From the NCBI RefSeq assembly GCF_024448895.1, contig NZ_JAMOIC010000016.1:62001-126000 (forward strand): a stretch of 64,000 bases of DNA. Direction: 5' to 3'. The notes below the pieces were generated by a model. That model ran no database searches, was not told the origin of the DNA, and saw nothing but the letters and a program-made list of their open reading frames with translations. This stretch comes from Stutzerimonas stutzeri (GTDB lineage: Bacteria; Pseudomonadota; Gammaproteobacteria; Pseudomonadales; Pseudomonadaceae). Positions 28,856-40,154 of the stretch are shown piece by piece. Numbering within the stretch: position 1 is the stretch's first letter; every line of letters begins with the position of its first letter. A program made the position numbers and the translations under genes.

Positions 28856-29134
28856 ATGTATGAATCCCACACGCAAGTCGCCACCGCGAATGCCGAGCGG
28901 CTGACCAAAAGGCTGTGCAACCACTGGCGGCACAAATTTCCTGTCGACATCGATTCAAAAGGCGCCGAGATCAAACTGCCCATTGGGGTTTGTGGATTGC
29001 AGACCGTCGATGGCGGACTGGCCGTGAAGTTGCAGGCGACCGAGGAGGAGCAGTTGCCGCGCATGCAGACCGTCGTAGCTGATCATCTGCAGCGTATGGC
29101 CGGTGAAGAAGCGCTGACATTCGACTGGTCCTGA
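28856..29134 (+). CDS. DUF2218 domain protein
   Basis: Encodes 92 residues, GGAG-type site upstream (AGGAGAACGAACCG). The sequence matches the DUF2218 layout: an N-terminal helix with THTQVATANAERLTKRLCNH-like spacing, HKFPVDID, GVCGLQTVDGGLAVKL, and the terminal HLQRMAGEEALTFDW. These small proteins are usually found near siderophore/iron or oxidoreductase genes; the function is unknown. It lies 41 bp after the dioxygenase and 41 bp before the cytochrome b gene, so a shared transcript is likely. Confidence 0.88.
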   Translation: MYESHTQVATANAERLTKRLCNHWRHKFPVDIDSKGAEIKLPIGVCGLQTVDGGLAVKLQATEEEQLPRMQTVVADHLQRMAGEEALTFDWS

Positions 29135-29175
29135 AGCCCGAACACCTCTCGCTGAGGCGCCATTAGGAGATGTCC

Positions 29176-29697
29176 ATGATCAATGATTCGAGAAGCAAGT
29201 ACGGTAGCGTGTCCCGCTTCTTTCACTGGCTTATGGCGCTGCTGATCTTCTGGCAGTTTCTCAAGCTTGGTGACCGCATCTCCGAAGGCGAACACTGGGT
29301 TGGCGAGACGCTGGTGCCGTGGCACGTCTCGATCGGCGTGCTGATCCTGGTGTTGGTGGTGGTTCGCATTTTCTGGGCCCGCAGCCAGCTTCAGCAGCGC
29401 CCCTTGCAGGACCCGGCCACGGCTGGTCTGGTCAAGGGCGGGCACATGGCGTTGTATCTGTGCATGGTTCTGATGCCCATCACCGGGTTGTGTTACATGC
29501 TCGGCAATGGCTATGGACTCAAGGTGTTCGGCATGCAGCTGGTCGCCAAGGGTCCGGAGATCGATTGGGCGGCTTCAGTCGGCAGCCTGCATCCGCCGCT
29601 GGCCTGGCTGACCGTGTTGCTGGTGGTCGGCCACATCGGCGCTGCGCTTTACCACAAGCTCGTCAAGCGTGACGACATCATGCAACGCATGCTCTGA
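29176..29697 (+). CDS. cytochrome b561-type membrane protein
   Basis: Encodes 173 residues from ATG 29176, which is 6 nt after AGGAG; the ATG at 29170 abuts the AGGAG too closely. Four membrane helices with histidines in the CybB pattern: SRFFHWLMALLIFWQF, VPWHVSIGVLILVLVVVR, KGGHMALYLCMVLMPITG, and LLVVGHIGAALYHKLV. Members bind two haems b and move electrons from quinol in the inner membrane. The partner is unknown; it may act with the upstream dioxygenase/DUF2218 genes. Confidence 0.9.
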   Translation: MINDSRSKYGSVSRFFHWLMALLIFWQFLKLGDRISEGEHWVGETLVPWHVSIGVLILVLVVVRIFWARSQLQQRPLQDPATAGLVKGGHMALYLCMVLMPITGLCYMLGNGYGLKVFGMQLVAKGPEIDWAASVGSLHPPLAWLTVLLVVGHIGAALYHKLVKRDDIMQRML

Positions 29698-29716
29698 CCG
29701 CCGCTAACAGCGCGCC

Positions 29717-30577
29717 TCAGTTCGAAGCGAAATTGGGCAGCGCGCTGACGGGCTTTGAAAAGCGGAAGGGGATGGACACCAGCGAGTCCCCGTAGTGTTT
29801 CTGCACCACGAAGTGAAGATGAGGGCCGGTACTGCGTCCAGTGTTGCCGGAATGGCCGAGCAGGGCACCCGCTTTCACTTGCTGCCCCGCTTTTACCTTC
29901 ACCGAGCCTTGCTTGAGATGCAGATAAGCGCTGTGCGTGCCGTCATCATGAAGAATGCGCACGAAATTACCGGCCGGGTCTGGCATGCGCCCGGCCTGGC
30001 TGTTGCGAATCTTCAGTACCGTACCGGCTCGAGCGGCCACTATGGGTGTACCCACCGGCATGGCGACGTCCACCGCATAACGGCCCTTGGGCGAGTTGTG
30101 GCTGAAATCACCACCGGCACCTTGGGAAATATGGAAAGGCCCACCTTTCCAGGGCAGTGCGTAGGCGTAACCACCAACCGAACCTTTCTTGGTCGGGTCA
30201 GGCGAGTAGATCAGCGAATAGTTGAATGACTGCTGATACATCAGCGGGTAACCCGGCTGGCGTTTACTCAGCGTGGCAATCCGCATGCGAGTCCTTGCGG
30301 GAACGGTTTTGCGAATCACGCCTTTGCCTACACCCGCGACATTGACCATCCGGGTCAACCGGAGCACCACTTCGACCGGTACGTCGGTGTCATTGCGTAC
30401 ATCCATCGCCTTGCCGGTGCCGGCGCGATTGACGAACAGCCGGACGTCACCAGGTTTTTTACCCGCTGGAAGCGTCGCATTGGTAATTGCGCCACCGGCG
30501 AAAGCCGGAAGGGCAGGTGTAGAGATACACAGCAGCAGAGCAAAAGAGATGATCAGCCGGGTCGAAGCCATAAACAT
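29717..30577 (-). CDS. M23 family metallopeptidase, secreted
   Basis: Encodes about 286 residues from ATG 30577; ATG 30571 and an upstream ATG at 30637 are alternatives. A signal peptide (STRLIISFALLLCIS, then PALPAFAGG) directs export. The mature protein has an N-terminal beta domain and a C-terminal LytM/M23 domain: GRYAVDVAMPVGTPI with the zinc Asp, AGTVLKIRNS, and the zinc motif HLHFVVQKHYG. Such enzymes cleave peptidoglycan cross-bridges or activate amidases. Convergent with the cytochrome gene, 19 bp apart. Specificity unknown. Confidence 0.88.
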   Translation of the reverse strand: MFMASTRLIISFALLLCISTPALPAFAGGAITNATLPAGKKPGDVRLFVNRAGTGKAMDVRNDTDVPVEVVLRLTRMVNVAGVGKGVIRKTVPARTRMRIATLSKRQPGYPLMYQQSFNYSLIYSPDPTKKGSVGGYAYALPWKGGPFHISQGAGGDFSHNSPKGRYAVDVAMPVGTPIVAARAGTVLKIRNSQAGRMPDPAGNFVRILHDDGTHSAYLHLKQGSVKVKAGQQVKAGALLGHSGNTGRSTGPHLHFVVQKHYGDSLVSIPFRFSKPVSALPNFASN

Positions 30578-30800
30578 GTGATCCGTCACGGATGGGAAAA
30601 CTGCCTGCGGCAGGCAGGACAAATCCGTTGGTTTCAAGAGTGCCGCGCAGGGGTTCGGACTAGAGAGTTGCTGCGTGGTTCACTACCGCACGTCGAGATC
30701 CAACGAACGATTGAGGGTTAATTCCGAGTGGGTTTGAAGCCGTCAATATTGGCGATCGAGTCAAACATCGGCAGCCGACCAGATCTCAAGGCCAGAAACG

Positions 30801-30827
30801 ACAGGGCCCCGTAATCCGGGGCCCTGT
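30801..30827 (-). terminator. terminator after glgX
   Basis: A perfect 10-bp GC-rich stem (ACAGGGCCCC / GGGGCCCTGT) with a 7-nt loop, 22 bp past the glgX stop. On the minus strand it is followed by CGTTTC. This is the end of the long minus-strand glucan operon. The rest of the 30578-30849 gap shows no gene. Confidence 0.8.
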
Positions 30828-30849
30828 AGTGACTCAGTCAGGCATAACC

Positions 30850-33003
<2,154 letters not shown>

Positions 33004-33101
33004 GTACTCTCCGATGACGGCTCGGTGTCGAGCCTCTGCAAGGCGATTGGACGCCACGGAGGTCCGGCTTTTTGAGGTGCCGGATCGCTCCGTGGCGACA
33101 T

Positions 33102-33485
33102 TCAGACTTCTTTTTTGGTGCGTGGGCTCCGGGTCTTCTTGACGCCTGCGGGCGTGCCCTCCGCGGCTTCGGTGTCGGCCTTCGCCTTTGGGCGCGCGGC
33201 GGTCTTGGCCGCTGGAGCCGCTTTCGCAGGTTTTTCCTCTTTCGGCTCCTTGGCATCCTTGGTCGCTTTCGCCGTTTTCGCAGGCTTGGCGGCCGGGGTC
33301 GCGTCAGTCGGTTTGGTGGCCGTCTTGCGCGCGCGGCTGGCGGGTTTGGTGGCGGACTTACCGTTTTCCGCCTCGACTAGCTTGCGGGCCATTTCCCAAT
33401 GGCGCGCGTCCTGACCGTGTGGCTTTCCTTCCGAAACCCAGATGTCGTATGCGAAATCGCGGATGCGCTGCTCGTCTTTAGTCAT
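33102..33485 (-). CDS. DUF2934 protein with Lys/Ala-rich tail
   Basis: Encodes 127 residues and overlaps the end of treY by 4 nt. The first 40 residues (RIRDFAYDIWVSEGKPHG, HWEMARKLVEAE) form the DUF2934 domain, a short helical motif with a conserved W-E-x-A pattern. The rest is a low-complexity Lys/Ala/Pro/Thr tail, resembling the tail of Ku in this window. Small basic-tailed DUF2934 proteins in this position are known between trehalose genes of pseudomonads, as remembered; the function is unknown, possibly nucleic-acid binding. Confidence 0.8.
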   Translation of the reverse strand: MTKDEQRIRDFAYDIWVSEGKPHGQDARHWEMARKLVEAENGKSATKPASRARKTATKPTDATPAAKPAKTAKATKDAKEPKEEKPAKAAPAAKTAARPKAKADTEAAEGTPAGVKKTRSPRTKKEV

Positions 33486-36295
33486 CGTTCTGATTCTCCT
33501 GTTGAACTGATTGAAACCTGTAAAAGCGCCACGGGCAGTTGTTGCAAAACCTCGGTCGCATGCAAACCCGCTTGTTTGGGTGTGACTGTCATTCCGTCAA
33601 AAAGTCGCTCCAATGCATGACCGCTCAGCGCATCGGGCAATAGCACCTGGGTATTGCCCCAGCGCTCAGGCGAGATTTGCGGGGCCTGTCCATCGCCAAC
33701 CAGAGCACTTGCCAGGCGCGCGGCGATCACGATCAACCAGGTGCCATCAAGCTCACGGGCGAATGCGATCAGGCTGTCCGCGTGTTCACCTTCGACCTTC
33801 AACGGCAAGTAGCGTCCTTCGGTGAACAGCCGCGGTTCGGTGCGGCGCGCACGGAGCGTGCGGGCAATCAACCACTGCTTGATGCGACCGTCCTTCCAGC
33901 TTGCCAGCAGCTTGGCAGGGTCGGCTTCGAGGTTGAAGCTCGAGCGACGGGCGTCGAAGTCCACCGGACGTCGATTGTCTGGATCGACCAGACTGAAATC
34001 CCAGTAATCGGTGCCCTGATAGAGGTCCGGCACGCCCGGAGTGGTCATGCGCAGCAAGGTCTGGGTCAGGCTGTTCAGCGCCCCGGACGGAGCCAGACTT
34101 GCTGCTGCTTCAGCGATATCAGTGCGCAGCGTTCTGCACTCGTCACCGAGCAGCAATGCGCGCAGGTAGTGCTGGCACGCGCCCTCATAATCACTGTTGG
34201 GATCGGTCCAGTTGCTGCGCAGCTTGGCTTCGCGAACGGCTTTCTCCTGCCACTTGATCAAGCGCTCGCAGAACGCTTCCAGGCCTTGTCGATCATCGAC
34301 TGCCAGATCCAGCGGCCAGCAGCTGACCAGGATCTGGTACAGCAGCATTTCATCGCCAGCCGATGGGGCAGGGCCATCGGCCAGCTCCTGGCGTTGGCCG
34401 TAAGCGAGCTGCCGCCAGTGGCGAACCTTGGTGGCAAACCATTCGGCCCGTTCGCTGATGACTGTCATCCGTGCGCGGGTATCTTCCCCGCGCTTGTGGT
34501 CATGGGTGGCGGTGGTGAGCAGGTTGCGTGGGAAATACTCGGCGCGTTCCAGGCACTCGGCATGGAAGGCATCCACCGGGGCGCTGAACGTCTGCGGGTC
34601 GAAGCCCACATCGTTACGCGACAGCAGCGCACCAGAGCGATAGCACGCGGTGTCCTCCACAGCCTTGGCCGCAGCAGGGGAGGTGAGTTGCTGGAACCGG
34701 GTGCAGGCATAGCGGCGAATACGCCGCGCCGGCCCTGGCGGCAGCGAGCGCAGGCTTTCGCCGCCGAGCCAGCGGTCAAGCAAGTCCAGCAGTGGCCAGT
34801 CAGCTTCGCCTAAGGTGGTTTTCGCGCCGGCCAGTGCACGCTGGAAGAACGGCTCATCCGTTTCCCGCCGACCTCTCGCACCGATGTAGGTACGGTAGAC
34901 GGGGAAGTGGACGATCAACTCGAGCAGGGCCCTGCGAATGGCGCCAAGGGTGATGTCGCGAGTCATCACGTCGTAACGTGCAACCTGCAACAGCGATTGC
35001 GCGACGGTTTCGAAGTCGCCTGCCAGCGGGCCGGTGAGCACCAGCTGACGGGCAAGTCGCACTTCTTCCATGAAGTCGGCTGGGCGTTCTGCGGTTTCGC
35101 TCCATAGTGCGCACAACGTTGCCTTGCCGGCCGGATCGTGCTGCAGCAGCGACACCTGATTCATGAATTCGTAGCCGGTGGTGCCGTCCACACCCCAGTC
35201 ATCGGGCAGGTGTTCGCCTTCCGCCAGAATCTTCTCCACGTAGATCGGCACGTGGTCCTGCGCAGCCTCCGCCGGGCGAGCGGCATTGAGCCGGTCGACG
35301 CGACGCCGCAACTGTCGGCAGTAACCGCGTGGGTTGGCCAGGCCGTCGACGTGGTCGATACGAAGCCCGTCTACCAACCCTTCACTGATCAACTCGAAGA
35401 TCTTCTCGTGGGTTTCCTCGAAGACCACCGGCCGCTCGACGCGCAAGCCGCCCAGCTCATTGATGTCGAAGAAGCGCCGCCAGTTGATGTCATCACCCGC
35501 GGTGCGCCAGCTGGCGAGGCGGTAGTGCTGACGCTCCAACAGGCCATGCAGGCGCTTGAAGCCTTCTTCGGTCGTCGAGTCGTAGTGTGCGAGGGCGTGT
35601 TCGAGCGTTTGACGGGTCTCGCTGTTCTCGAGCAGTTGCGCAAGGTCGGCACGCAGGCGGCGGGCCGTCTGGTACGGCGCGGGTTCGGTTTTCAGCGCGT
35701 CGAAATGGCCGGCAAGGGTACGCAGCTCCGGATTGTCCGTAAGCCGCAAGATCTCGCCATAGCTCGGTGGGGTGATGGGAAAGCGATGTTCATAGTGCTC
35801 GGCGTAGAGCGCGCCGGTGTCCACGTCCAACTTCACCGGAATCTTGCCGTCCTGCAGCGCCTCACCATAGTCGCTGCCCAGGAAGGGAACCAGGAGTTGG
35901 CCTTCAAGGAGCGGGTCCGGCGAATTCCACTGAATGTCGAAGAACTGTGCGTAGGGGCTGCGACGGCCCCATTCGAGCACGTCCAGCCACCAGGCATTGC
36001 CTGAGCCGCCCACAGCCATGTGGTTGGAAACGATGTCGAGGATCAGTCCCATGCCTTTGGCACGCAACGCATCGACCAGGCGACGCAGGGCCGGCTCGCC
36101 GCCCAGCTCAGGGTTGATGCGGGTCGGGTCGATCACGTCGTAGCCGTGCATCGAGCCGGGACGGGCCGTCAGCAAAGGCGAGGCATAGATGTGGCTGATG
36201 CCGAGATCGGCGAAGTAGTCGACCAGCGCGGTGGCGTGATCGAGGGTGAAATCACGATGAAACTGCAGGCGCAGCGTCGCGTTTAGGTCTCTCAT
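33482..36295 (-). CDS. treY: malto-oligosyltrehalose synthase TreY
   Basis: Encodes 937 residues, overlapping malQ by 4 nt. GH13_26 motifs: TLRLQFHRDFTLDHA at the start, DIVSNHMAVGG, DGLRIDHVDGLANPR (nucleophile), IYVEKILAEGEHLP (acid), and TATHDHKRGEDTRARM. It rearranges the reducing-end alpha-1,4 bond of malto-oligosaccharides to alpha,alpha-1,1, producing malto-oligosyltrehalose for TreZ. The longer-than-average insertion regions are typical of TreY. Cytoplasmic. Confidence 0.96.
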   Translation of the reverse strand: MRDLNATLRLQFHRDFTLDHATALVDYFADLGISHIYASPLLTARPGSMHGYDVIDPTRINPELGGEPALRRLVDALRAKGMGLILDIVSNHMAVGGSGNAWWLDVLEWGRRSPYAQFFDIQWNSPDPLLEGQLLVPFLGSDYGEALQDGKIPVKLDVDTGALYAEHYEHRFPITPPSYGEILRLTDNPELRTLAGHFDALKTEPAPYQTARRLRADLAQLLENSETRQTLEHALAHYDSTTEEGFKRLHGLLERQHYRLASWRTAGDDINWRRFFDINELGGLRVERPVVFEETHEKIFELISEGLVDGLRIDHVDGLANPRGYCRQLRRRVDRLNAARPAEAAQDHVPIYVEKILAEGEHLPDDWGVDGTTGYEFMNQVSLLQHDPAGKATLCALWSETAERPADFMEEVRLARQLVLTGPLAGDFETVAQSLLQVARYDVMTRDITLGAIRRALLELIVHFPVYRTYIGARGRRETDEPFFQRALAGAKTTLGEADWPLLDLLDRWLGGESLRSLPPGPARRIRRYACTRFQQLTSPAAAKAVEDTACYRSGALLSRNDVGFDPQTFSAPVDAFHAECLERAEYFPRNLLTTATHDHKRGEDTRARMTVISERAEWFATKVRHWRQLAYGQRQELADGPAPSAGDEMLLYQILVSCWPLDLAVDDRQGLEAFCERLIKWQEKAVREAKLRSNWTDPNSDYEGACQHYLRALLLGDECRTLRTDIAEAAASLAPSGALNSLTQTLLRMTTPGVPDLYQGTDYWDFSLVDPDNRRPVDFDARRSSFNLEADPAKLLASWKDGRIKQWLIARTLRARRTEPRLFTEGRYLPLKVEGEHADSLIAFARELDGTWLIVIAARLASALVGDGQAPQISPERWGNTQVLLPDALSGHALERLFDGMTVTPKQAGLHATEVLQQLPVALLQVSISSTGESER

Positions 36296-38370
36296 CGAAT
36301 GTTGTTTCCAGTGGTCTGCTTGCGAGCGTCAGCCAGCATCTTCAAGCGGCGCGTGCAGCTCGGATCGTCAAGCAGCGTGGCACTATCGCTGGGATAACGG
36401 CGACGCCAATTGGGGTGGATGTCTGTAGTGCCCGGCATGTTGGGTTGTTCGAGTAGGCAGAGGGCGTCCTCAACCGGGAACAGCACCAGCGGCGCAGGGG
36501 TGCGGGCGATAAATGCACCACAGGCGTCAGCCAGGGTGTGCGGATCATTCAAGTCGCCCTGGATATCCGGGGCGTACTCGTGCAGCAGACGTATCAGGCC
36601 TGCGCGTTCGCGTTCACGCTCTTCCACCTGGGCTGGCCTTTCATGTTCTTCATGCTGCCCGACGCGGATTCGCCAATCGATATCGTGACCCTGCCACCAG
36701 CCATTGATGGTCGGCAGGTCGTGGGTCGTGGAAGTCGCCAGCGCACTGCGAGGCCATTGCTCGGGCGTCTTGAAGGTGCCGTTGTTATCGCGCTCGAAGA
36801 ACAGCACGCGCATGCCCAGCAGATTCCGATCTGCAAGCTTCTCGCGGAGTCCGTCAGGGACGGTGCCCAGATCTTCGCCGAGAATCACGGCGTTACGCCG
36901 CCAGGCTTCGAGCGACAGCAGGCGCAGCAAATCATCGAAGGGGTAGTTGAGATACGCGCCTTCATTCGGCCCAGCGCCGGCCGGGATCACCCACAGACGC
37001 ATCAGGCCCATGACATGGTCGATACGCATCCCGCCTGCATGAGCCAGGTTGGCGCGCACCATCTCGATAAACGCTCGGTAGCCATGGGCTTTGAGACCCC
37101 AGGGTGAAAATGCCGAGATGCCCCAGCTCTGACCCTGACGGTTGATGATGTCCGGTGGTGCACCAACGCTCAGTGACGCCAGCACTTCGTCCTGCCGGCT
37201 CCAGGCCTGGCTGCCGCCACCGTCTGCACCTACCGCCAGATCACTGATCAGGCCGATCTTCATGCCGGCGCTGCGTGCGGCCGTCTGAGCACGCTCTAGG
37301 CCACGTGCGATCAGCCATTGGCAGAAGGCGTAATAGCTGACTTCCTCGGCGTGTTCTTTTGCGAACTGCTCAACGGCCGCGCTTTGTGGCGTACGGTACT
37401 GCTCGGGCCAGTCCCGCCAATGCTGTGGATGGCCTTCAGGGCTGAGCAGGGCGGCATGCAGTGCCTCGAAACGGCAGTGATTCTCCAAGGCTTCGCCGCC
37501 AGCAGCGCGGAAGCTATCGAAGTCGGCCTGCTGAGCATTGCCGCCTGTGGCGAAGTCTTCATAGAGCGCCCGCAGCAGGCATTGGCGAGTGCGCGAGACG
37601 GCATCCCAATCGACCAGCTCCAGCTGCTCCAGCCGCTCAAGTTCGTCCGCCAACCCACAGGATTCGATGGCACGCCGCAGCGGTGTTTCACCGAGAATGG
37701 CTTCCGGAGCGCTGTGCAGTATGTTGAAGAACAGCCGACTGGACGGCGAGTAAGGGCTGTACTGGCCGCTGTTGCCGGTGAACATGGCATGAATCGGGCT
37801 GATACCCAGCGCATCGGCGCCATGAGCAGCCGCGTTGCGTGCCAGTGTTTCAAGCGCCAGGGTATCGCCGAGGCCTCCGTCACCGGGGCGACGAAGACTG
37901 TAGAGCTGTGCAGTCAATCCCCATGCATCAGAACCGGCCACGCTTTCAACACTGGGGCATGCGTGGGGGGCCACGGCGACGGTCAGGTGTTGTCCTTCAA
38001 TCTGCAGACGGTGATAACCCGGTGCGTCGATGGGCGCCAGCCGGGCCTGATCATTCAACGTGCCCTCACGACGGGTGCCGTCTTCCAGTTCGAGCACGTA
38101 ATCAGCCGACGCCGTGAAGTATGGGCTCAGGTCCAGCGCCGACCCCTGATCCAGAGTCAACAGCGGCGGAAGGCTGGTGCCGCCGTTGGTGGCATGCAGC
38201 TTTTCCAGGCTGCTCTCGATATCGGCATCACTATCGGCGGCAAGTCCCAACCCCTTTAGCACAGCACGCAGTACTTCAGGCGTTACGCGCTGGTCGCGAC
38301 CATCGGCGTCGATCCAGTCGATGGACAGGCCCGCCGCCTTGGCCAGGCGGTTAAGTCGTTCATCGCTCAT
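36292..38370 (-). CDS. malQ: 4-alpha-glucanotransferase (amylomaltase)
   Basis: Encodes 692 residues; the ATG overlaps the treZ stop by 4 nt and its own stop overlaps treY. GH77 features: an N-terminal domain of about 130 residues, PYSPSSRLFFN, MRIDHVMGLMRLWVIP (nucleophile), VILGEDLGTVP (acid), and STTHDLPTINGWWQG. MalQ transfers glucan segments between malto-oligosaccharides, adjusting chain length for TreY/TreZ and recycling short products. Length matches long bacterial MalQ. Confidence 0.95.
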   Translation of the reverse strand: MSDERLNRLAKAAGLSIDWIDADGRDQRVTPEVLRAVLKGLGLAADSDADIESSLEKLHATNGGTSLPPLLTLDQGSALDLSPYFTASADYVLELEDGTRREGTLNDQARLAPIDAPGYHRLQIEGQHLTVAVAPHACPSVESVAGSDAWGLTAQLYSLRRPGDGGLGDTLALETLARNAAAHGADALGISPIHAMFTGNSGQYSPYSPSSRLFFNILHSAPEAILGETPLRRAIESCGLADELERLEQLELVDWDAVSRTRQCLLRALYEDFATGGNAQQADFDSFRAAGGEALENHCRFEALHAALLSPEGHPQHWRDWPEQYRTPQSAAVEQFAKEHAEEVSYYAFCQWLIARGLERAQTAARSAGMKIGLISDLAVGADGGGSQAWSRQDEVLASLSVGAPPDIINRQGQSWGISAFSPWGLKAHGYRAFIEMVRANLAHAGGMRIDHVMGLMRLWVIPAGAGPNEGAYLNYPFDDLLRLLSLEAWRRNAVILGEDLGTVPDGLREKLADRNLLGMRVLFFERDNNGTFKTPEQWPRSALATSTTHDLPTINGWWQGHDIDWRIRVGQHEEHERPAQVEERERERAGLIRLLHEYAPDIQGDLNDPHTLADACGAFIARTPAPLVLFPVEDALCLLEQPNMPGTTDIHPNWRRRYPSDSATLLDDPSCTRRLKMLADARKQTTGNNIR

Positions 38371-40142
38371 CGTGCAGCCTCCAGGTACATCTTCGCGGAG
38401 CGGGCGGCTAACGTGCCCGCTTGTGATTCGGCTTCAGCGCCGCGGCTCGCATGCAGCAACCGTGCGCCGGCCGGGATGGGATCGACCGGCACGTCGACGC
38501 TGCTGAGGTTCAGCTCCAGGCGCAGCTCACTGCCATCCCCCAGCCGCCAGCGGGCGAGGGCGGCCGCTTCGCCAAGGGCCTGGGCGCCGAGGAAACTGGA
38601 ACCTTCAAGCCGGGGGACGACTTCACTGTGGCGAATCTTCAGCAGGTGGCGATACAGCTCCTGCCACTCGCGGTGCTCGGGCTCATCCATTTTGCTGAAG
38701 TCGGGCTTAGACGCCTCGTATGTCTCGACCGCATTCGGGTCGGGTATGCGCTCACGGGTCTGCTCATCAGCGAACTCGGAAAACTCCGCGAACTCGCCAC
38801 GGCGACCTTCACGCACGGCGTCGGCAAGCTCGCCGTGGTGGCTGGTAAAGAACAGGAACGGCTCGCGCGCGCCCCATTCTTCGCCCATGAACAGCAGGGG
38901 AATCATGGGTGAAAGCAGCAACACCGTTGTCGCCGCTTTCAGTGCATCCGGGTCGGTCAGGCCGATAAGCCGGTCGCCGAATGCACGGTTACCAGTCTGG
39001 TCGTGGTTCTGCAAAAACAGCACGAACGAGGTCGGCGAGAGATGGCCGCTCGGTTCGCCACGTGATTCACCACGACGATTGTTCTGGCCCTGATAGATGA
39101 ATCCTTCACCCAGGAAGCGCACCAGTTTGTTGGTCGAATCCTGGTGATATTCCCCGTAATAACCCTGGCTCTCATCGGTAAGCAGGGTATGCAGGATGTT
39201 GTGGCCGTCGTCGTCCCACTGCGCCGTAAAGTGGCTGTCCAGCAGGCTGGAGCGGTTTTCCTCATTCTCCAGCACCAGATGCACATGGCGCCCAGGCTCG
39301 ACTTCGGCACGAACGCGCTCAGCCAACTCCGGCAGGAAGGTACGGTCCGGAATCGCGTGGACAGCGTCCATGCGCAGCCCGTCGAAACGGTATTCCATCA
39401 GCCACATCAGGGCGTTATCGATAAAGAAGTCACGCACCTCGCGGCGCCGGAAATCGATACCGTCGCCCCAGGGCGTCTGCTGATCGTGGCGGAAGAAATG
39501 CTTGGCGTAACGGTGCAGGTAATTGCCGTCCGGCCCGAAGTGGTTGTAGACGACGTCGATGAATACCATCAAGCCGAGACCATGCGCGGTGTCGATCAGG
39601 TGCTTGAGCTGCTCTGGCGTGCCGTATGACGCTTCGGGCGCATACAGCAGAACACCGTCGTAGCCCCAGTTGCGGTCGCCTGGGAATTCGGCAAGCGGCA
39701 TCAATTCGATTGCTGTAACCCCAAGGTCCGCCAGGGCCTGCAGGCGCTGTTCGATTTCGGCGTAGCCGCCGTAGGTGCCAACGTGCAATTCGTAGAGCAC
39801 GGTTTCGTGCCATGGGCGGCCTTGCCACTGCGAGTTGCGCCACTGATAAGCATCAGGGTCGACCAAGATGCTGGGATCGTGAACGTCGGCTGACTGCGCC
39901 CTGGAGGCGGGATCAGGCACCTGCAATTCGTCATCGATCAGAAAGCCATACTGAGTGCCAGCGGTGGCCTCGGCTTCGACGCTGTACCAGCCGTCTTCAT
40001 TTGCCTGCATGGGCAGCGTGTCGCCGCCGATGATTACCAGGCTGACGCTTTGCGCGTCTGGAGCCCAGAGCCTGAACCGTGCACGCGAATCATCGAGTAG
40101 CACCGGTCCGTGTTGCCCATTGCGGGCAGGCCTGTTTTGCAT
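38367..40142 (-). CDS. treZ: malto-oligosyltrehalose trehalohydrolase TreZ
   Basis: Encodes 591 residues. An N-terminal CBM48-like domain (RFRLWAPDAQSVSLV) precedes the GH13_10 barrel: YELHVGTYGGYAE, FDGLRMDAVHAIPD (nucleophile), LVLENEENRSSLLD (acid) and FLQNHDQTGNRAFGDRL. It cleaves trehalose off malto-oligosyltrehalose made by TreY. It begins 12 bp after glgA and overlaps malQ by 4 nt, so the three are surely cotranscribed. Domain order and length are normal. Confidence 0.96.
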   Translation of the reverse strand: MQNRPARNGQHGPVLLDDSRARFRLWAPDAQSVSLVIIGGDTLPMQANEDGWYSVEAEATAGTQYGFLIDDELQVPDPASRAQSADVHDPSILVDPDAYQWRNSQWQGRPWHETVLYELHVGTYGGYAEIEQRLQALADLGVTAIELMPLAEFPGDRNWGYDGVLLYAPEASYGTPEQLKHLIDTAHGLGLMVFIDVVYNHFGPDGNYLHRYAKHFFRHDQQTPWGDGIDFRRREVRDFFIDNALMWLMEYRFDGLRMDAVHAIPDRTFLPELAERVRAEVEPGRHVHLVLENEENRSSLLDSHFTAQWDDDGHNILHTLLTDESQGYYGEYHQDSTNKLVRFLGEGFIYQGQNNRRGESRGEPSGHLSPTSFVLFLQNHDQTGNRAFGDRLIGLTDPDALKAATTVLLLSPMIPLLFMGEEWGAREPFLFFTSHHGELADAVREGRRGEFAEFSEFADEQTRERIPDPNAVETYEASKPDFSKMDEPEHREWQELYRHLLKIRHSEVVPRLEGSSFLGAQALGEAAALARWRLGDGSELRLELNLSSVDVPVDPIPAGARLLHASRGAEAESQAGTLAARSAKMYLEAAR

Positions 40143-40154
40143 TGATTGACCTCG

